Shown here piece after piece: positions 26,140 to 34,762 of a stretch of 64,000 bases of DNA; the stretch's first letter is position 1, and the number at the start of each line of letters is the position of its first letter. Below the pieces are notes generated by a model that ran no database searches, was not told the DNA's origin, and worked only from the letters and a program-made list of their open reading frames with translations. This DNA is from Lutimonas vermicola (lineage in GTDB: Bacteria; Bacteroidota; Bacteroidia; Flavobacteriales; Flavobacteriaceae), in NCBI RefSeq assembly GCF_038433205.1, contig NZ_JBCDNA010000001.1:372001-436000 (forward strand), read 5' to 3'. A program made the translations under genes and the position numbers.

Positions 26140-27210
26140 TTAGTTCTTGATATAATAGTGAATACCCTCCTGAATCAATTCAGGACTTAGTTGTACGTCA
26201 AGCTTGCAGTTTTCGAGTTTTTCAACCAGCACAAAATTGATCCTGCCGCTGACGTTCTTTTTGTCATATTTCATGAGATCCGTTATTTTGGCTATATCTT
26301 TTTCCTCGATCCTTACTTCGCCGTAATACGACTTTACAAATGCCTTTAAATCATCTGTTAATTCCATTGGAAAACCAAATGTTTTATAAGAAAAGTACAG
26401 TTCTATAACCATTCCTATTGCTATGGCCTCACCATGGGTAAGGCTCTCCTTGTCAGGAGATTCAAGAAAGTATGATTCAATGGCATGACCTATGGTATGG
26501 CCAAAATTCAAAGATTTTCTAACACTGTTTTCCATGAGATCCTGAAGCACAACTTCGTTTTTAATCGCAACAGATTTGTAAACCAAGTTGACGACATCTT
26601 TCATGTCAACTGAAGTAAAATCTTTGATCGTATACCATAAGGAGCGGTCAAAAGTAAAACCGTATTTGATGATCTCTGCAAGGCCTGATCGCATTTCTCT
26701 CTGTGTTACCGTTTTGAGAAAGTCCATGTCAATAAGAACCATTTCAGGATTACTAAACAATCCAATCTGATTTTTTAGAACACCAAGATCAACCCCGGTT
26801 TTACCGCCCACTGAAGCGTCAACCATACTGAGAAGCGTCGTAGGGATATTGATGAATTTCATACCTCTTTTAAAGGTAGAGGCAACAAACCCTCCCATAT
26901 CTGTTATAACTCCGCCGCCGAGGTTGACCATAAGAGATTTCCTGTCAGCACCCTGTTCAGACAATTTGTTCCACAAATGGCTGCAAGTATCTATGTTTTT
27001 ATATACTTCACCAGCCTCAACCTCAATAATTTCAACATCTAACGAAAATGCTGCCTTTTTTAAAAACAAAGGCAAACAGAATTTTTTTGTATTCGTATCT
27101 ACCAGGATAAAAACTTTGGAATGGAAGTTTTCCTTTAAATAAGTATCTAAATTTTGGTAGGCATTTCCCTGAAAATGCACATAATAATTTGTAGACAGGA
27201 TTGACTTCAT
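26140..27210 (-). CDS. aroB: 3-dehydroquinate synthase
   Basis: AroB converts DAHP to 3-dehydroquinate, step two of the shikimate pathway, using NAD+ and a metal ion. The 356 residues show NLGGGVITDMGGFVAST (NAD loop, about residues 94-110), IPTTLLSMVDASVGGKTGVD and the metal ligand histidine region NFGHTIGHAIE (about 248). An upstream in-frame ATG at 27243 would add MTVICNIKFIF without similarity and is rejected in favour of 27210. The gene is convergent with bshA (17 bp apart) and divergent from the proline dehydrogenase gene. Confidence 0.95.
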   Translation of the reverse strand: MKSILSTNYYVHFQGNAYQNLDTYLKENFHSKVFILVDTNTKKFCLPLFLKKAAFSLDVEIIEVEAGEVYKNIDTCSHLWNKLSEQGADRKSLMVNLGGGVITDMGGFVASTFKRGMKFINIPTTLLSMVDASVGGKTGVDLGVLKNQIGLFSNPEMVLIDMDFLKTVTQREMRSGLAEIIKYGFTFDRSLWYTIKDFTSVDMKDVVNLVYKSVAIKNEVVLQDLMENSVRKSLNFGHTIGHAIESYFLESPDKESLTHGEAIAIGMVIELYFSYKTFGFPMELTDDLKAFVKSYYGEVRIEEKDIAKITDLMKYDKKNVSGRINFVLVEKLENCKLDVQLSPELIQEGIHYYIKN

Positions 27211-27271
27211 AAAAATGAATTTTATGTTGCAAATAACGGTCAAATATTTTAAAAAAATAAATCAGTCTCAG

Positions 27272-27279
27272 TATCTTTG
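27272..27279 (+). promoter_or_regulatory. -7 promoter element (TATCTTTG) of the proline dehydrogenase operon
   Basis: TATCTTTG is an exact match to the -7 consensus, 16 bp before the ATG at 27296. Confidence 0.6.
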
Positions 27280-27295
27280 CGAAAAATAAAACAGC

Positions 27296-28462
27296 ATGGA
27301 AAAACTTTTTGATAATACAGAAGTGGCTTTTAGTTTAAAATCGGATTCCGAATTGGAACGCGCCTATTTTTTATTTAAACTAATCAAAAGTGAACCTCTG
27401 GTTAAAATAGGTACAGCGGTAACTAAATTTGCTCTAAAATCATCACTTCCGGTGGAAGGTTTGATTAGATCAACCGTTTTTGATCATTTCTGTGGGGGTG
27501 TTAATGAACAAGACTGTATGCCAATTATTAAAAAGATGTATACGAAAAAGGTTCATTCTGTTTTAGATTATTCTGTTGAAGGCAAGGAGGAAGAAGCCCA
27601 ATTTGACAGTGTACTTGAAAAAACCCTGTCGATTATCAATTTTGTGGGTGAGAAGAATGCAATGCCTTTTGCGGTATTTAAACCCACAGGGTTTGGAAGA
27701 TTTGAATTGTACCGGAAAAAAAGTGAGCAGAGTGAACTCACTGAGGAAGAAACCAAAGAATGGGCACGTGTGGTCGACAGATATGAAAAAGTAGCCAAAG
27801 CCTGTTATGATAAGGATGAATGCTTACTTGTGGATGCAGAAGAAAGCTGGATGCAAAAAGCGGCGGATGATCTTTTGGAATCTTTAATGGAAAAATACAA
27901 TAAGAATAAAGTGATCATATTCAGTACACTTCAGTTATACAGGCATGATCGACTTGATTATTTAAAAGGATTACATAAAAGAGCAAAAGAAAAGGGGTTC
28001 AAAATTGGTATGAAACTTGTAAGAGGTGCCTATATGGAAAAGGAGCGGGAGCGTGCACAACAGAAAAAATACAAAGATCCGATCTGTGCTTCAAAGGCAG
28101 AGACAGATAAAAATTTCAATGATGTGCTTCGCTATATGTTTGATAATATTGAGGATATGTCGATTTTCTGCGGAACCCATAATGAAGAAAGTTCTTATTT
28201 GTTAATGGATCTTATCGATCATTCAGATTATGAGAAAAAAGACAGCCGATTATGGTTTGGTCAGCTCTATGGAATGAGTGATAATATTTCTTACAATCTT
28301 GCAGATAGTGGATTTAATGTGGCAAAATACCTGCCCTTTGGTCCTGTTAAAGACGTGATGCCATATTTAATCAGAAGAGCGGAGGAAAACACTTCGGTTG
28401 CAGGTCAGACCAACAGGGAACTTGACCTGATTTCAACTGAAAGGAAGAGAAGAAAGATTTAA
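27296..28462 (+). CDS. Proline dehydrogenase
   Basis: This 388-residue flavoenzyme oxidises proline to 1-pyrroline-5-carboxylate and passes electrons to the quinone pool. The PRODH barrel motifs are visible: LLVDAEESWMQ (about 178-188), GMKLVRGAYMEKERERA (about 238-254) and the C-terminal FGPVKDVMPYLIRRAEENTS block that carries the substrate-binding RRxxEN residues. It is a stand-alone proline dehydrogenase as usual in Bacteroidota, not fused to the P5C dehydrogenase; the partner enzyme is not in the window. The next gene starts directly after its stop codon. Confidence 0.93.
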   Translation: MEKLFDNTEVAFSLKSDSELERAYFLFKLIKSEPLVKIGTAVTKFALKSSLPVEGLIRSTVFDHFCGGVNEQDCMPIIKKMYTKKVHSVLDYSVEGKEEEAQFDSVLEKTLSIINFVGEKNAMPFAVFKPTGFGRFELYRKKSEQSELTEEETKEWARVVDRYEKVAKACYDKDECLLVDAEESWMQKAADDLLESLMEKYNKNKVIIFSTLQLYRHDRLDYLKGLHKRAKEKGFKIGMKLVRGAYMEKERERAQQKKYKDPICASKAETDKNFNDVLRYMFDNIEDMSIFCGTHNEESSYLLMDLIDHSDYEKKDSRLWFGQLYGMSDNISYNLADSGFNVAKYLPFGPVKDVMPYLIRRAEENTSVAGQTNRELDLISTERKRRKI

Positions 28463-29737
28463 ATGTCGACAAGAAATATTTCAATTAATATTATCTGGAC
28501 ACTTATCGTATTGCTGGTCATGGATATGTATATCTATTTCGCGGTTCGAAAAAGTATACAGGATCACAAGTGGAAACTAGTTTTCAATGCAGTTTATTTG
28601 GGAACTGTCGTTCTGGGTTATATTGGATTTTTTTATTTATACTCCTATTTTACATACAAACCGCTTCATGTGGCATTGGCTCCCAATTTATCCATTGGCT
28701 TCTTTTTTTCGATCATGATCGTTAAAATAGTAATGATCTTCTTTTTCTTGTTTGAAGATATTTTCAGATTCATTGAGCTTATGGTGGCTACCTTTAAAAA
28801 TATCATAAGTTCAAAAAAGGTAAAGATAAGCGGACCAGGCAGGAGAAGTTTTGTCAGAAATACAGGATTGATTGTTGCTGCCATTCCTTTTTCGTCAATG
28901 CTATATGGCATTACCAAAGGGAAATATGATTTTAGGGTGAATAAGGTAAAACTTTCTTTTAAGAACCTTCCAAAAGCCTTTGAAGGTTTTAAAATAGTAC
29001 AAATTTCGGATATCCATTCGGGTAGTTTTGACAGCAGGGAGGCTATAATTAAAGGCATCGAACTTGTCAATAGCCAAGGCGCCGATCTGGTCCTTTTTAC
29101 CGGTGATCTTGTCAATAACGATTCTCGAGAAATATTACCTTTTTTAGAAGATTTCAAAGAGCTTAGCGCACCATATGGTATTTATTCTGTCTTAGGAAAT
29201 CACGATTATGGCGATTATAAACAATGGGGTTCCCCTGCTGAAAAAGAGCAAAACATGGAATTGCTTTATCAGTTTCAGGAAAGGATGGGATTCAAATTGT
29301 TGAATAACGAAAACGCGATGATTTCCAAAGAAGGCGAAACGATTGGAATTTTTGGTGTTGAAAACTGGGGTAAACCCCCATTTCCCCAGAGAGGAGATCT
29401 CGACAAAGCTTTGGCTGGGGGTGAAGAGGTGGGTTTTAAAATTTTAATGAGCCATGATCCAACCCATTGGAATAAAAAAGTGATAGATCATCCGGTACAT
29501 TTTGACCTCACCTTGTCTGGTCATACCCATGGGATGCAATTCGGTGTGGAGATACCAGGATTTAGCTGGAGCCCTATCGAATATATTTATCCACAATGGG
29601 CAGGGCTGTACAAAAAGAAAAATCAACTTTTATATGTCAACAGGGGTTTCGGATTTCTTGGGTTTCCTGGCAGAGTAGGCATATGGCCAGAGATCACTTT
29701 GATAGAATTAACAAGTAAAACGCAAAAGAATGTTTGA
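28463..29737 (+). CDS. Membrane-anchored metallophosphoesterase
   Basis: The protein has 424 residues. The N-terminal part has three hydrophobic segments (about 9-27, 37-62, 77-100) and a fourth near 133-150, preceded by GRRSFVRN, which resembles a twin-arginine motif but is internal. Residues 175-424 form a calcineurin-like phosphoesterase with metal-binding SDIHSG (Asp 183, His 185), TGDLVNND, GNHDYG and SGHTHGMQFG. The family includes YkuE-type and UDP-diacylglucosamine pyrophosphohydrolase-type enzymes; the substrate is not predictable here. The catalytic domain is probably extracytoplasmic. It abuts proline dehydrogenase and overlaps ytxJ by 8 bp, suggesting co-transcription. Confidence 0.88.
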   Translation: MSTRNISINIIWTLIVLLVMDMYIYFAVRKSIQDHKWKLVFNAVYLGTVVLGYIGFFYLYSYFTYKPLHVALAPNLSIGFFFSIMIVKIVMIFFFLFEDIFRFIELMVATFKNIISSKKVKISGPGRRSFVRNTGLIVAAIPFSSMLYGITKGKYDFRVNKVKLSFKNLPKAFEGFKIVQISDIHSGSFDSREAIIKGIELVNSQGADLVLFTGDLVNNDSREILPFLEDFKELSAPYGIYSVLGNHDYGDYKQWGSPAEKEQNMELLYQFQERMGFKLLNNENAMISKEGETIGIFGVENWGKPPFPQRGDLDKALAGGEEVGFKILMSHDPTHWNKKVIDHPVHFDLTLSGHTHGMQFGVEIPGFSWSPIEYIYPQWAGLYKKKNQLLYVNRGFGFLGFPGRVGIWPEITLIELTSKTQKNV

Positions 29738-30098
29738 GTTCCTCAGGAATAGCAATAAAAAAGACAGTACCGGAAACCAGTTGAGAGTCAATGTTGAGTC
29801 ATCGGAACAACTGGATGATATTCTTGCATTATCCCAGGAGAACAATGTGTATATTTTCAAGCACAGCAGCAGGTGCGGAATCAGTTCAGTGGTGCTCAAC
29901 CGTTTTGAAAAACAGGTTAAAGAAAAGAATGAAACTTATTTCCATGTACATATACAGGGCAATAGATCTTTGTCGAACAGGATTGCCGAAGAACTTCAGA
30001 TCAGGCATGAATCACCCCAATTGATCGTTTTAAAGAATGCCAGGGTACTGGCCCATGGTTCTCACTATGACATACTGGAGATAGTGCCTTCCCTTTAA
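29730..30098 (+). CDS. ytxJ: Bacillithiol system redox-active protein YtxJ
   Basis: This 122-residue thioredoxin-fold protein is of the monothiol YtxJ family (DUF2847), thought to act with bacillithiol in removing mixed disulfides. The single redox cysteine is in FKHSSRCGISSVV (Cys 49), and the cis-proline-containing region reads ESPQLIVLKN. It overlaps the end of the phosphoesterase gene by 8 bp and ends flush against the convergent fumarylacetoacetase gene. Together with bshA in this window it indicates that the organism uses bacillithiol as its low-molecular-weight thiol. Confidence 0.87.
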   Translation: MFEFLRNSNKKDSTGNQLRVNVESSEQLDDILALSQENNVYIFKHSSRCGISSVVLNRFEKQVKEKNETYFHVHIQGNRSLSNRIAEELQIRHESPQLIVLKNARVLAHGSHYDILEIVPSL

Positions 30099-31397
30099 CT
30101 ATACATCCTTGTCGAAGTTAAGTTTTCTGGCTTTTTTAATCTTTCCAATACATTCTCCAAAACCTATTCTGATCTGGTCTTTTTCACAGTAGCCTCTCAT
30201 GATCACACTATCTCCGTCGTTGATGAACTTTCTTTCTGTACCATCAGACATGACAAGTGGCTGGGTTCCTTTCCAGGTCAGTTCCAGCATGGAACCATAG
30301 CTATTTTTTTCTTTCCCCGAAATGGTTCCACTACCATAGAGATCACCCGATCTTACGTTACATCCATTCACTGTCTGATGAGCCAGTTGTTGTGAAATGC
30401 TCCAATACAAATTTTTAAAATTCGTGTGACTAACCAGTTTTTCTTCTTCTTTTTTAGGCTTGATGAATGTTTCAAGGTGAATGTCGAAACTATTTAATCC
30501 ATCTTCCTTCAAATAGGGGAGCGGCTCAGGAACTTGTTCGACTCCGGCTACTTTAAAAGGTTCCAGGGCATCTAATGTAACGACCCAGGCTGAAATTGTT
30601 GTTGCGAAATTTTTTGCCAGAAAAGGGCCGAGCGGAACATATTCCCATTTTTGAATATCTCTGGCAGACCAGTCATTGAGAATGACCATTCCAAAGATAT
30701 AACTCCTGGCTTCCTCGATAGGAATGACCTTTCCCAAATCATTTGCGTCTGTGGTGATAAAACCCATTTCGACTTCAAAATCCAAAAGTTTAGTCGGACC
30801 AAACACTGGTGTTTCAGCTCCCTGAGGCATGGTTTGCCCCCAAGGCCGGCGTATTTTCGTTCCGGAGACAACAACAGAGGAAGACCTTCCGTGATAACCA
30901 ACGGGGATATGCAACCAATTCGGAAGTAAAGCGTTCTCGGGATCCCTAAACATGGTGCCCACGTTGGTGGCATGGTCTTTACTTGAATAAAAATCTGTAT
31001 AATCTCCAATGGATACCGGGAGAAGCATTTCAATCTCATCTACTGTGAAAATCACAATTTCCTTATGTGCTTCGTTATCTTTCAACTTATTGTTTTCTGC
31101 GTCAAAAATCTCAGCGATCCGATTTCTAACCAGTCGCCATGTTGTTCGACCATCTGCAATGAAATCATTCAAGGTATCTTGCATAAAAATGTCTTCGGTC
31201 AATGGAATTCCCTCAAAATAGCCCAATTGCTGCAGTGCTGCCAGGTCTATGACATAGTTTCCTATTCTGGTACCAATTGTAGTTATATCGTCCTTGGTAA
31301 GAAATACGCCAAAAGGAATATTCTGTATCGGAAAATCGGAATCCTTTTCAACGTGTAACCAGGATTTTCTATTTGGATTGTTGGCAGTTATCTTCAT
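30099..31397 (-). CDS. fahA: Fumarylacetoacetase
   Basis: This enzyme splits fumarylacetoacetate to fumarate and acetoacetate, the last step of tyrosine and homogentisate breakdown. The 432 residues match the family, with the N-terminal SH3-like domain, YTDFYSSKDHATNVGTMFR (about 133-151, active-site and metal residues), LLDFEVEMGFI and NDWSARDIQKWEYVPLGPFLAKNF motifs, and TISG...SMLELTWKG near the C-terminus. It is transcribed divergently from glyA; a -7 element lies at 31456-31463. Other tyrosine pathway genes are not present here. Confidence 0.95.
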   Translation of the reverse strand: MKITANNPNRKSWLHVEKDSDFPIQNIPFGVFLTKDDITTIGTRIGNYVIDLAALQQLGYFEGIPLTEDIFMQDTLNDFIADGRTTWRLVRNRIAEIFDAENNKLKDNEAHKEIVIFTVDEIEMLLPVSIGDYTDFYSSKDHATNVGTMFRDPENALLPNWLHIPVGYHGRSSSVVVSGTKIRRPWGQTMPQGAETPVFGPTKLLDFEVEMGFITTDANDLGKVIPIEEARSYIFGMVILNDWSARDIQKWEYVPLGPFLAKNFATTISAWVVTLDALEPFKVAGVEQVPEPLPYLKEDGLNSFDIHLETFIKPKKEEEKLVSHTNFKNLYWSISQQLAHQTVNGCNVRSGDLYGSGTISGKEKNSYGSMLELTWKGTQPLVMSDGTERKFINDGDSVIMRGYCEKDQIRIGFGECIGKIKKARKLNFDKDV

Positions 31398-31455
31398 GAT
31401 TTTTGAGAATTTAATAAAAAAATATCCATTATTTGAGAAAAAATTTATTTCATTT

Positions 31456-31463
31456 CAAATATA
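31456..31463 (-). promoter_or_regulatory. -7 promoter element of fahA (TATATTTG)
   Basis: CAAATATA on the plus strand is TATATTTG on the minus strand, an exact consensus match 58 bp upstream of the fahA start codon. Confidence 0.45.
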
Positions 31464-31495
31464 GAAGTTTCTCCAATTATGAAAGATGAATTTAC

Positions 31496-31503
31496 TACTT
31501 TTG
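31496..31503 (+). promoter_or_regulatory. -7 promoter element of glyA (TACTTTTG)
   Basis: TACTTTTG matches TAnnTTTG exactly, 34 bp before the glyA ATG. The fahA and glyA promoter boxes are only 32 bp apart and diverge. Confidence 0.6.
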
Positions 31504-31537
31504 TGATGATTTTATCCATATAATTAAAACTAAATTC

Positions 31538-32809
31538 ATGAGCCGAGATCAAATAATTTTTGACCTGATATCAGAAGAAAAAGAAAGACAAACAAATGGT
31601 CTGGAGCTGATTGCTTCAGAAAACTTTGCCAGTGAACAGGTGATGGAAGCTGCGGGCTCCATTTTGACCAATAAATATGCAGAAGGATATCCGGGTAAAA
31701 GGTATTATGGAGGTTGTGAAGTAGTTGATCAGATAGAGCAGATTGCGATTGACAGGGCGAAAGCATTGTTTAATGCCGAATACGTCAATGTTCAGCCTCA
31801 TTCGGGTTCTCAGGCTAATACAGCAGCTTTTCAGGCTGTTTTAAAACCTGGCGATAAAATACTTGGTTTTGATCTGTCTCACGGGGGTCATTTGACACAT
31901 GGTTCTCCGGTAAATTTTTCCGGAAAGTTGTATAAAACGGCATTTTATGGCGTAGAAAGGGAAACAGGTGTTTTGAATTATGACAAAATTCAGCAGAAGG
32001 CAACCGAAGTGATGCCACAATTGATTATCGCAGGGGCATCAGCCTACTCAAGAGACATTGATTTTAAAAGATTCAGAGAGATCGCCGACAGTGTTGGTGC
32101 GATTCTATTAGCCGATATTTCTCATCCGGCAGGACTTATAGCAAAAGGAATTTTAAACGATCCGATGCCGTATTGTCATATCGTCACAACAACCACACAT
32201 AAAACATTAAGGGGGCCCAGAGGAGGAATCATTATGCTGGGTAAGGATTTCGAAAACCCATTCGGTGAAAAAACACCGAAAGGAACTGTTAAAATGATGA
32301 GTACTTTATTGAATTCAGCTGTTTTCCCTGGTACTCAGGGCGGACCGCTTGAGCATATCATCGCTGCAAAAGCCATTGCATTTGGAGAAGCATTAACAGA
32401 TGAATTCCTGAGTTATCAGATTCAGGTTAAAAAGAACGCAGCTGCCTTGGCAGCTTCCCTGGTAGCCAAAGACTATCACATCATTTCAGGAGGTACCGAT
32501 AACCACATGATGCTTATTGATTTGAGAAATAAAAACATCACAGGTAAACAAGCTGAGAATGCCCTTGTAAAAGCCGATATAACAGTGAATAAAAATATGG
32601 TTCCGTTTGACGATAAATCTCCGTTTATCACTTCAGGAATAAGAATCGGATCGGCTGCTGTTACCACCAGAGGACTGGTAGAAAGTGACATGGGCGTGAT
32701 TGTTGACCTGATCGATGAGGTTATCAATAATTTTGATGATGAAACTTTATTGGAAGCTGTTGCTTCAAAAGTAAACAACATGATGAAAGACAAGCCTTTA
32801 TTCGCTTAG
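31538..32809 (+). CDS. glyA: Serine hydroxymethyltransferase
   Basis: GlyA converts serine and tetrahydrofolate to glycine and 5,10-methylene-tetrahydrofolate, the main source of one-carbon units. The 423 residues match the family. The PLP lysine is Lys 222 in TTTTHKTLRGPRGG; other hallmarks are LIASENFAS, KYAEGYPGKRYYGGC (about 46-60) and the NVQPHSGSQAN motif. It has its own promoter. Secure call. Confidence 0.98.
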   Translation: MSRDQIIFDLISEEKERQTNGLELIASENFASEQVMEAAGSILTNKYAEGYPGKRYYGGCEVVDQIEQIAIDRAKALFNAEYVNVQPHSGSQANTAAFQAVLKPGDKILGFDLSHGGHLTHGSPVNFSGKLYKTAFYGVERETGVLNYDKIQQKATEVMPQLIIAGASAYSRDIDFKRFREIADSVGAILLADISHPAGLIAKGILNDPMPYCHIVTTTTHKTLRGPRGGIIMLGKDFENPFGEKTPKGTVKMMSTLLNSAVFPGTQGGPLEHIIAAKAIAFGEALTDEFLSYQIQVKKNAAALAASLVAKDYHIISGGTDNHMMLIDLRNKNITGKQAENALVKADITVNKNMVPFDDKSPFITSGIRIGSAAVTTRGLVESDMGVIVDLIDEVINNFDDETLLEAVASKVNNMMKDKPLFA

Positions 32810-32885
32810 GCATATCATTCACACATGATAATAATCATTTAATTCTCTATAGATTTAATCTATTTTAGGGGTAAATTTTGAGGGA

Positions 32886-34760
32886 ATGGGCTCACAGGCT
32901 GTTAAGGCAATCGAAAGTTTAACAGAGCGAAAGGAATTTTTGTATCATTTGCTGAATGATGTAAAGGCCCTTGAAATGATGCTCGACCAGGATATTTTTG
33001 AAAAAGGAATTCAACGTATAGGAGCCGAACAGGAATTGTGTCTTGTTGACAATAATTTTAGGCCCTCCTGCAATGCACTTAAGATTTTAGAAAAGCTAAA
33101 TGACCATCATTTCACTACTGAATTAGCGCTTTTCAATCTCGAAATCAATATGGATCCACTAGAGTTAAAAGGGAATTGTTTTTCGAAAATTGACAATGAA
33201 CTTACCGAGCTGATTAAAAAGGGTGATAAGATTGCCCATAGTATTGATGAAACTAAAATCATACTTGCCGGAATTCTTCCTACGCTGAGAAAGCGTGACA
33301 TGGTATTTAAGAACATTACACCTTTTAAGCGTTATAAAGTTTTAAACAAGATATTAAAGGATATCAGAGGAGATGATTTTATGCTAAAAATCAAAGGTGT
33401 AGATGAATTGATCCTCAATCATAAATCAATACTGTTTGAAGCTTGTAATACCAGTTTTCAGGTACATCTTCAAATACCAATAAGCGAAATTGTAGACAAA
33501 TACAATTGGGCCCAGGCCATCGCCGGTCCGGTCTTATCAATTACCGCAAATTCACCCTTGCTTTTGGGGAGGGAATTGTGGAGCGAAACAAGGATAGCCC
33601 TGTTTCAGCAAAGTGTTGATCTTCGCAATAGATCTTACCTGCTCAGAGAGCAAAAACCCAGGGTTTCCTTTGGCAGCGACTGGATCAATAAGTCGATCAT
33701 CGAATTGTATCAGGATGATATTGTGAGATATACACCTTTGTTAACAACTGAATTGAAAGAAGATGCTGTGGCTAAACTCAAACAGGGAGAAATACCAAAA
33801 CTGGAGGCTATCGGTGTGCATAATGGAACCATTTACCGGTGGAATCGTTTATGTTACGGACAGAATAACGGAATTCCAAATATGCGCATTGAGAACAGGT
33901 ATATTCCTGCCGGTCCCAGTGTTAAAGACGAGGTAGCGAATGCGGTATTTTGGGTCGGCCTTATGCAGGGGATGCCTCTCAAGTATAAGAATTTGAACGA
34001 ATTAGCTCCCTTTAATGATGTTAAGGGTAATTTTGTGAATGCAGCCAGAACCGGGGTTGATACTTTTTTTAACTGGTTTGGCAAAGGAATATCGGCCAAA
34101 CGGCTTATCCTTACCGAATTGCTTCCTATGGCTTATGCTGGTTTGAAAAGAACCGGTATTGACGAAAAAGATATTGAATTTTATCTCGACATCATAGAAA
34201 AAAGAGCTGAATCGAGACGCACTGGCGCACTATGGGCAACGATCAGCAACAGGGCTCTAAAGAAAAAAATGACAAAAGATATCGCAAATGCGACTTTGAC
34301 TGCTCATATGTACAAAAACCAGAGAGAAGGAAAACCGGTGCATGAATGGGAAATTGCTAAGGACAATGATTTGTTAAACCTGGATATGGGCTTAACAAAA
34401 CTTGAAAAGTTCATGACTACCGAGATATTCGTGGTCAATGAAAATGACCTGGTGGAACTTGTTGCTAAAATTATGGAATGGCGAAATATTCACCATATTC
34501 CTGTAGTCGACAATAAAAACAGACTTAGAGGACTTATCACCAAAACGAATATTCTTGAAATACAGGGTCAGGACACCAATGTTATTGTTGCAAAAGATAT
34601 TATGATTAAAGAGGTGGTTACCGTTGATTCGGAAACTTCAATAGAACAGGCCACTAAACTTATGATTGAACATAAAATAGGTTGCCTGCCCATACTTGAA
34701 CTTGGCGACCTGGTTGGAATTATTACCAAAAATGATCTTAACAAATTACTTTCTATTTGA
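32886..34760 (+). CDS. Glutamate-cysteine ligase family 2 (GCS2) protein fused to a CBS pair
   Basis: This is a 624-residue two-part protein. Residues 1 to about 480 resemble the GCS2 family of carboxylate-amine ligases (YbdK and EgtA relatives), with the characteristic RIGAEQELCLVD motif (about 41-52) and an LEINMDPLELKG segment. The last 120 residues are two CBS motifs (FMTTEIFVVNENDLVELVAK... and DIMIKEVVTVDSETSIEQAT...) ending GIITKNDLNKLL, as in adenosine-nucleotide sensing domains. The ligase probably couples an amine to a glutamate-like carboxylate using ATP, with activity gated by nucleotide binding to the CBS pair. Substrate unknown. Its stop lies 2 bp before the ATG of an aspartoacylase-like gene, strongly suggesting a functional pair. 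Confidence 0.8.
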   Translation: MGSQAVKAIESLTERKEFLYHLLNDVKALEMMLDQDIFEKGIQRIGAEQELCLVDNNFRPSCNALKILEKLNDHHFTTELALFNLEINMDPLELKGNCFSKIDNELTELIKKGDKIAHSIDETKIILAGILPTLRKRDMVFKNITPFKRYKVLNKILKDIRGDDFMLKIKGVDELILNHKSILFEACNTSFQVHLQIPISEIVDKYNWAQAIAGPVLSITANSPLLLGRELWSETRIALFQQSVDLRNRSYLLREQKPRVSFGSDWINKSIIELYQDDIVRYTPLLTTELKEDAVAKLKQGEIPKLEAIGVHNGTIYRWNRLCYGQNNGIPNMRIENRYIPAGPSVKDEVANAVFWVGLMQGMPLKYKNLNELAPFNDVKGNFVNAARTGVDTFFNWFGKGISAKRLILTELLPMAYAGLKRTGIDEKDIEFYLDIIEKRAESRRTGALWATISNRALKKKMTKDIANATLTAHMYKNQREGKPVHEWEIAKDNDLLNLDMGLTKLEKFMTTEIFVVNENDLVELVAKIMEWRNIHHIPVVDNKNRLRGLITKTNILEIQGQDTNVIVAKDIMIKEVVTVDSETSIEQATKLMIEHKIGCLPILELGDLVGIITKNDLNKLLSI

Positions 34761-34762
34761 GT

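Noticed and set aside
28588..28912. Twin-arginine export signal in the phosphoesterase (GRRSFVRN)
   Set aside because: The motif is internal, after three membrane segments, so it is more likely part of a membrane topology signal than a true Tat signal; noted in the gene entry only.
32817..32835. TATCAT-ATGATA hairpin after glyA as terminator
   Set aside because: Six AT pairs, and no T tract follows directly; too weak to call.
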